Part shown: piece by piece, positions 5,848-8,991 of the stretch | How positions within the stretch are numbered: the first letter of the stretch is position 1 | How the letters are laid out: each line of letters begins with the position of its first letter | DNA from: JBCBWG01 sp039817205 | Lineage (GTDB): Bacteria > Pseudomonadota > Alphaproteobacteria > Rhizobiales > Hyphomicrobiaceae | DNA: 8,991 bases | Direction: 5' to 3' | Assembly: GCA_039817205.1 (NCBI GenBank) | Contig: JBCBWG010000134.1 | Location: 1 to 8,991 of the forward strand | The notes under the pieces: model-generated | Told to the model about the DNA's origin: nothing | The model's database searches: none | Seen by the model: the letters and a program-made list of their open reading frames with translations, nothing else | Made by a program: the position numbers and the translations under genes

Positions 5848-6617
5848 AAACCGCGTCGAACGTCCTCAGCGTCACAATGTTCGTGCTGCTCTTCGCGCTG
5901 GCGCTGAGCGTGTGGTTCTACATGGCTGATCGGGCGGGATGGTTCGATCCAATCGCGCCGGACGGCTGGGGACGCGCCGCCAACCGGAACGACATCCTGA
6001 AAATCCCCGATTACAAAGTCGCCTACTGGGGCAAACCGGATGCCCAATATTCAATCTACGCAACCCGGGGACGCCGGCCGCCGCGCGCGATCGTCGTGCA
6101 CTTCAATTATCCAAAGTCGCTTTATGCGCTCGTCAAGTATGGCCATGCGCAAGACTTTTCACGCGGCGGCGGTTCGTTCGGGTATCATTTCTACATTGGG
6201 CGATCCGGCAAAGTCGTCCAAGGTGCGCCGCTGTCTGTTCGCACGAACCATATTAAATCTGCACGCAAACCGCAGCGCACGGCGATCGCACGGCACCTCT
6301 GGTCCGGCAACACAATCGGCGTCTCGCTGGTTGGCGCTTGCAATCCGCTTCGCAGCCCCAAATGGGGCAACTGGAAGCGCTGTGCGAGAGAAACGCCATC
6401 GCCTGAGCAGCTCGAAGCCGGGCTCGCCGTTGTTCGCGCACTTCAGACCCGCTTCAACCTAGAATGCGCCGAGGTCTACGGGCACGGTGACCTGCAAACA
6501 GACCGGGACACCTTCGAAGGGCGTACGCTCAGTCGGCTCGCGCGCGACCTCTGTGCCGAGGCGACCGAGACAGTCACGCCGCTGAAGCCACAAGCGACAA
6601 CGGACCAATCCGGTTGA
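5844..6617 (+). CDS. Membrane-anchored N-acetylmuramoyl-L-alanine amidase-like protein (Amidase_2/PGRP fold)
   Basis: A 257-residue protein. Residues 7-27 form one hydrophobic helix (signal anchor), placing the rest in the periplasm. The Amidase_2/PGRP domain spans about 78-237. Visible hallmarks are IVVHF (first zinc ligand His86), GGGSFGYHFYIGRSGKVVQGAP with active-site Tyr114, NTIGVSLVGA, TPSPEQLEAGLAVVRAL, and GHGDLQTDRDTFEG with the second ligand His214 and Asp222 eight residues on. The same H+8 spacing holds the third ligand in T7 lysozyme, where it is Cys. The family cleaves the amide bond between N-acetylmuramate and L-Ala in peptidoglycan. The catalytic Lys usually found two residues before the third ligand is Asp here, with Arg next to it. 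I chose ATG 5844; a TTG at 5832 would add four residues. Distant similarity within the family leaves the exact substrate open. Confidence 0.82.
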   Translation: MKTASNVLSVTMFVLLFALALSVWFYMADRAGWFDPIAPDGWGRAANRNDILKIPDYKVAYWGKPDAQYSIYATRGRRPPRAIVVHFNYPKSLYALVKYGHAQDFSRGGGSFGYHFYIGRSGKVVQGAPLSVRTNHIKSARKPQRTAIARHLWSGNTIGVSLVGACNPLRSPKWGNWKRCARETPSPEQLEAGLAVVRALQTRFNLECAEVYGHGDLQTDRDTFEGRTLSRLARDLCAEATETVTPLKPQATTDQSG

Positions 6618-6699
6618 CCCTCTCAGCGCGCTGGCGTTTGCTTCCGACGACACACAGCACGCCCATCAATGAAGCGTACGCGATGGAGAGGCAGCGAAC

Positions 6700-7884
6700 A
6701 TGGCGGGCAAACCGACCATCAAATCAGGCATCATCGGTTCCGGGTTCTCCGCCCGCATCCACCACGACGGGATCGTCAGAACCTACAGTGCGAACGTCGA
6801 CTGTCTCGGTGTCTACTCGCCGACGCGGGCCAACGCCGAGCGATTTGCAAGCCAGCGTCATCTCAAAGTCTTCACGAGCGTTGATGCGCTGATCGACGAA
6901 GCGGACGTGGTCCATATCTGCTCGCCACCGGCAACACACGAAGAGATCGCCATCAAAGCGCTCAAAGCCGGCACACACGCGATCGTCGAGAAACCGTTCA
7001 CCGGCTACTTCGGCGACGGGTCCGCTGACTTCCATATTGATCGCGTCCCGCTTGAGACCGCACGCGACCACGCCATCGGCTCCATCGACCGCATGCTGGC
7101 TGCGGAGACCGAAAGCGACGCCCGCATCCACTATGCCGAAAACTGGGTGTTTGCGCCGTCGATCCAGAAAGAACGCGAGGTCATCGAGAAGACCGGGGCG
7201 CAGATCCTCTGGATGCACGGCGAAGAAAGCCACTCCGGCTCACACGCCGAAACCTACGGTTACTGGCGTCACAACGGCGGCGGCGCGCTGATTGGCAAAG
7301 CGGTTCACCCGCTGTCGGCCGCGCTTTACCTCAAGCGCGTCGAAGGCCGTGCGCGCAACGGCAAACCCATCCGTCCGGCAGCCGTCACAAGCCGAACTCA
7401 CAAGCTGACACAACGCTCAGGCTTTGAGGACCGTGGCCACCTTCGCACCAATTACCACGACGTCGAAGACTTCTCGATGACCCACGTGATTTTTGAAGAT
7501 GGAACGATCGCCGATATTTATGCAGCTGAAATTGTGATGGGTGGCATTCACAATTGGCTTGAGGTCATGGCCAACAACCATCGGTCGATCTGCAATATCA
7601 ATCCGAACACACAAATGCAGACCTACAATCCCGTCGAGAAACAGTTTGACGATATTTACGTGCTCGAAAAAATCGGCACCAAACAGGGGTGGGCCATGAC
7701 GGCGCCGGATGAGGACCACATGACCGGCTTTCCTCAGGAGATAAATGCATTTTACCAGGCGATCGCCGACGGCACCGCCTCCGAGAGCGACAGTGCCCTT
7801 GCCGCGGATACGATCTCAACGGTTTACAGTGCCTACCTCTCCGCAAGTCGGAACGGAGCCGAAGTCCCGGTCAAGGCCTACTGA
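6700..7884 (+). CDS. Gfo/Idh/MocA family NAD(P)-dependent oxidoreductase
   Basis: A 394-residue protein of a family that oxidises or reduces sugars, inositols and related polyols. The N-terminal Rossmann domain (about 5-125) has the nucleotide loop GIIGSGFSARIH at 10-21, ICSPPATHEEIAIKALKAG at 73-91, and the EKP motif at 97-99. The C-terminal beta-sheet domain follows, with GGGALIGKAVHPL at 193-205. Family members normally carry Asp four residues before the motif's His; here that position is Gly199, followed by Lys200. An insertion-like stretch after EKP (about 101-135) is longer than usual. The ATG at 6700 is preceded by GGAGAGG with an 8-base spacer. The gene lies 82 bp downstream of the amidase gene and overlaps the convergent membrane-protein gene by 7 bp at the stops. 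The substrate cannot be deduced. Confidence 0.9.
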   Translation: MAGKPTIKSGIIGSGFSARIHHDGIVRTYSANVDCLGVYSPTRANAERFASQRHLKVFTSVDALIDEADVVHICSPPATHEEIAIKALKAGTHAIVEKPFTGYFGDGSADFHIDRVPLETARDHAIGSIDRMLAAETESDARIHYAENWVFAPSIQKEREVIEKTGAQILWMHGEESHSGSHAETYGYWRHNGGGALIGKAVHPLSAALYLKRVEGRARNGKPIRPAAVTSRTHKLTQRSGFEDRGHLRTNYHDVEDFSMTHVIFEDGTIADIYAAEIVMGGIHNWLEVMANNHRSICNINPNTQMQTYNPVEKQFDDIYVLEKIGTKQGWAMTAPDEDHMTGFPQEINAFYQAIADGTASESDSALAADTISTVYSAYLSASRNGAEVPVKAY

Positions 7885-8991
7885 GCGGGCGTCGCCGGTG
7901 GATTTTGCGGCCGCGCCCGATTAAGCCGAGACGTCTCAGCTTTGAGCTTCCAGAAGCGCCGCGACTGGGTTCGCCAATCTTTTTCCCGCCGCGCCATTTC
8001 ATAATCGAACTCCCACAAAATCGCGGCGATGCGGACCATCATCAACGAGACCTGCTCACCGCGCCCGGTTAAGGCGCGGTCGAGCTTCTGAAGCGCCGGG
8101 TAAGCGGACGTACCAATGCGCTTTTCGAGGTACCCTAGATCAAGCGCTGCCAGCCGCGTTGGCGAGGCGATCGCGCGGTCCACATTGTAGTGCGCAATCA
8201 GGCGGCCGATGTCGACGAAGCAGCACGCATAAAACGTGAGAAAGAGAACGGCAAGATTGGCACGCAAAAGCCACATGTTTGATTTGTTGAATGCGAGACG
8301 CGCAAAAATCAATGCGATGCCAACCCCAACCAAAACCATCCAAATGAAAGCTGAAACACGCAGATATGTCAGCGCGTAAACATCGATGTAAATGGCCAGT
8401 CGCCAAAGACTCGACCCGACGAGCACGAGGTTTTGTAGAAGCCAGATAATGATAAGCCAGCGAACGGCGCGGCTGCCGCGGCCAGGACCACCATCTCGCA
8501 TGACAAACAAAACAATTGCGCCGGCTAGCAAGGCTGTTGCAATCAGCGGATAGGCGCCGCGGTGAGCGTACTCGGCATAGCTCAACCCCTCCGGAAGCCC
8601 GGCGCCGAGGCCAAACACGGTGAGATCAAGACCGGTTTGGACGGCAAAAATTGCATTGAAGAGGACCAGCGCGATCAAGACCGACGATTGCGGGAACGTT
8701 CGCGCCAGCCAACGCGTCAGCGTTGAGGGGCCCCTCTCATGTGAAGAAAGCGCGCGACGAAGACGGCCAAGTCGCGGCGAATGTGATGGCGTCAGGAGCG
8801 CCCATGTCAGCGCGAATAGGATGCAAAACCAAATCAGCGACCTCGTATCGATCGCGATCATAGGGCCGACGTTCTCGATCGCGCGTTCAATCAGAGGATT
8901 TGCGGCCGCCAAGAGCGCGATGAAAACCGCCGAAGTCCCAAGAATGGCGAGCCCCGTAAAAAGTGATGCACCCGGCGCCTGAAAAGCGAGC
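7878..8991 (-). CDS. Polytopic membrane protein, DUF4153/DUF4173-type, 5' end missing
   Basis: The - strand frame stays open to the right edge, so the start lies beyond the window; about 370 residues are visible. A TTG at 8912 is not a credible start, because a membrane-helix-like sequence continues upstream of it (LFTGLAILGTSAVFIALLAA). At least six further hydrophobic segments follow, among them SLIWFCILFALTWALLT, VLIALVLFNAIFAVQTGLDL, AYPLIATALLAGAIVLFVM and FIWMVLVGVGIALIFARL. The stretch QTGLDLTVFGLGAGLPEGLSYAEYAHRGAYPLIATALLAG is characteristic of DUF4153/DUF4173 proteins, which are bacterial inner-membrane proteins of unknown function. The C-terminal 120 or so residues are soluble, helical and charged, ending in a Pro/Ala-rich tail. 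The gene converges on the oxidoreductase gene with a 7-bp stop overlap. The family assignment is fair and the function unknown. Confidence 0.78.
   Translation of the reverse strand, partial: LAFQAPGASLFTGLAILGTSAVFIALLAAANPLIERAIENVGPMIAIDTRSLIWFCILFALTWALLTPSHSPRLGRLRRALSSHERGPSTLTRWLARTFPQSSVLIALVLFNAIFAVQTGLDLTVFGLGAGLPEGLSYAEYAHRGAYPLIATALLAGAIVLFVMRDGGPGRGSRAVRWLIIIWLLQNLVLVGSSLWRLAIYIDVYALTYLRVSAFIWMVLVGVGIALIFARLAFNKSNMWLLRANLAVLFLTFYACCFVDIGRLIAHYNVDRAIASPTRLAALDLGYLEKRIGTSAYPALQKLDRALTGRGEQVSLMMVRIAAILWEFDYEMARREKDWRTQSRRFWKLKAETSRLNRARPQNPPATPAQ

Noticed and set aside
1..8991. Defence island, mobile element or CRISPR array
   Set aside because: No repeat-spacer pattern, transposase, integrase, nuclease or toxin-antitoxin genes are visible, and the identified genes are ordinary chromosomal ones.

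Overview
The window is a GC-rich, densely packed stretch of bacterial chromosome. It most likely comes from an alphaproteobacterium, probably Hyphomicrobiales or a relative. The best marker is a Usg-family protein, which is typical of Alphaproteobacteria. The head-to-head rluB/tadA pair and the gene styles agree with this. No transposase, integrase, phage gene, CRISPR array, tRNA or rRNA gene is visible.

Layout, left to right: (1) the 3' part of a fold-type III PLP enzyme (D-threonine aldolase / D-serine dehydratase family, + strand), cut by the left edge; (2) a convergent RluB-type 23S rRNA pseudouridine synthase on the - strand; (3) divergent from it, tadA, the tRNA adenosine-34 deaminase; (4) a - strand LysR-type regulator, divergent from (5) a DoxX membrane protein and (6) a YgiD-type extradiol dioxygenase, which together form a likely regulator-target cassette; (7) usg on the - strand; (8) about 560 bp without a recognisable gene, holding a CIRCE-like inverted repeat and two small overlapping reading frames of unknown product; (9) a membrane-anchored Amidase_2/PGRP-type amidase; (10) a Gfo/Idh/MocA-family oxidoreductase lacking the usual active-site Asp; (11) the 3' part of a polytopic DUF4153/DUF4173-type membrane protein on the - strand, cut by the right edge.

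Functionally, rluB and tadA both modify translation RNAs. The LysR-doxX-ygiD block looks like a small inducible unit for aromatic or quinone-type stress. The remaining genes look like individually transcribed housekeeping or accessory functions. Two convergent pairs overlap by exactly seven bases at their stop codons, which shows how compact the region is. I see no clear novel multi-gene system. The least explained part is 5278-5847, with its clustered dyads and chained small ORFs.
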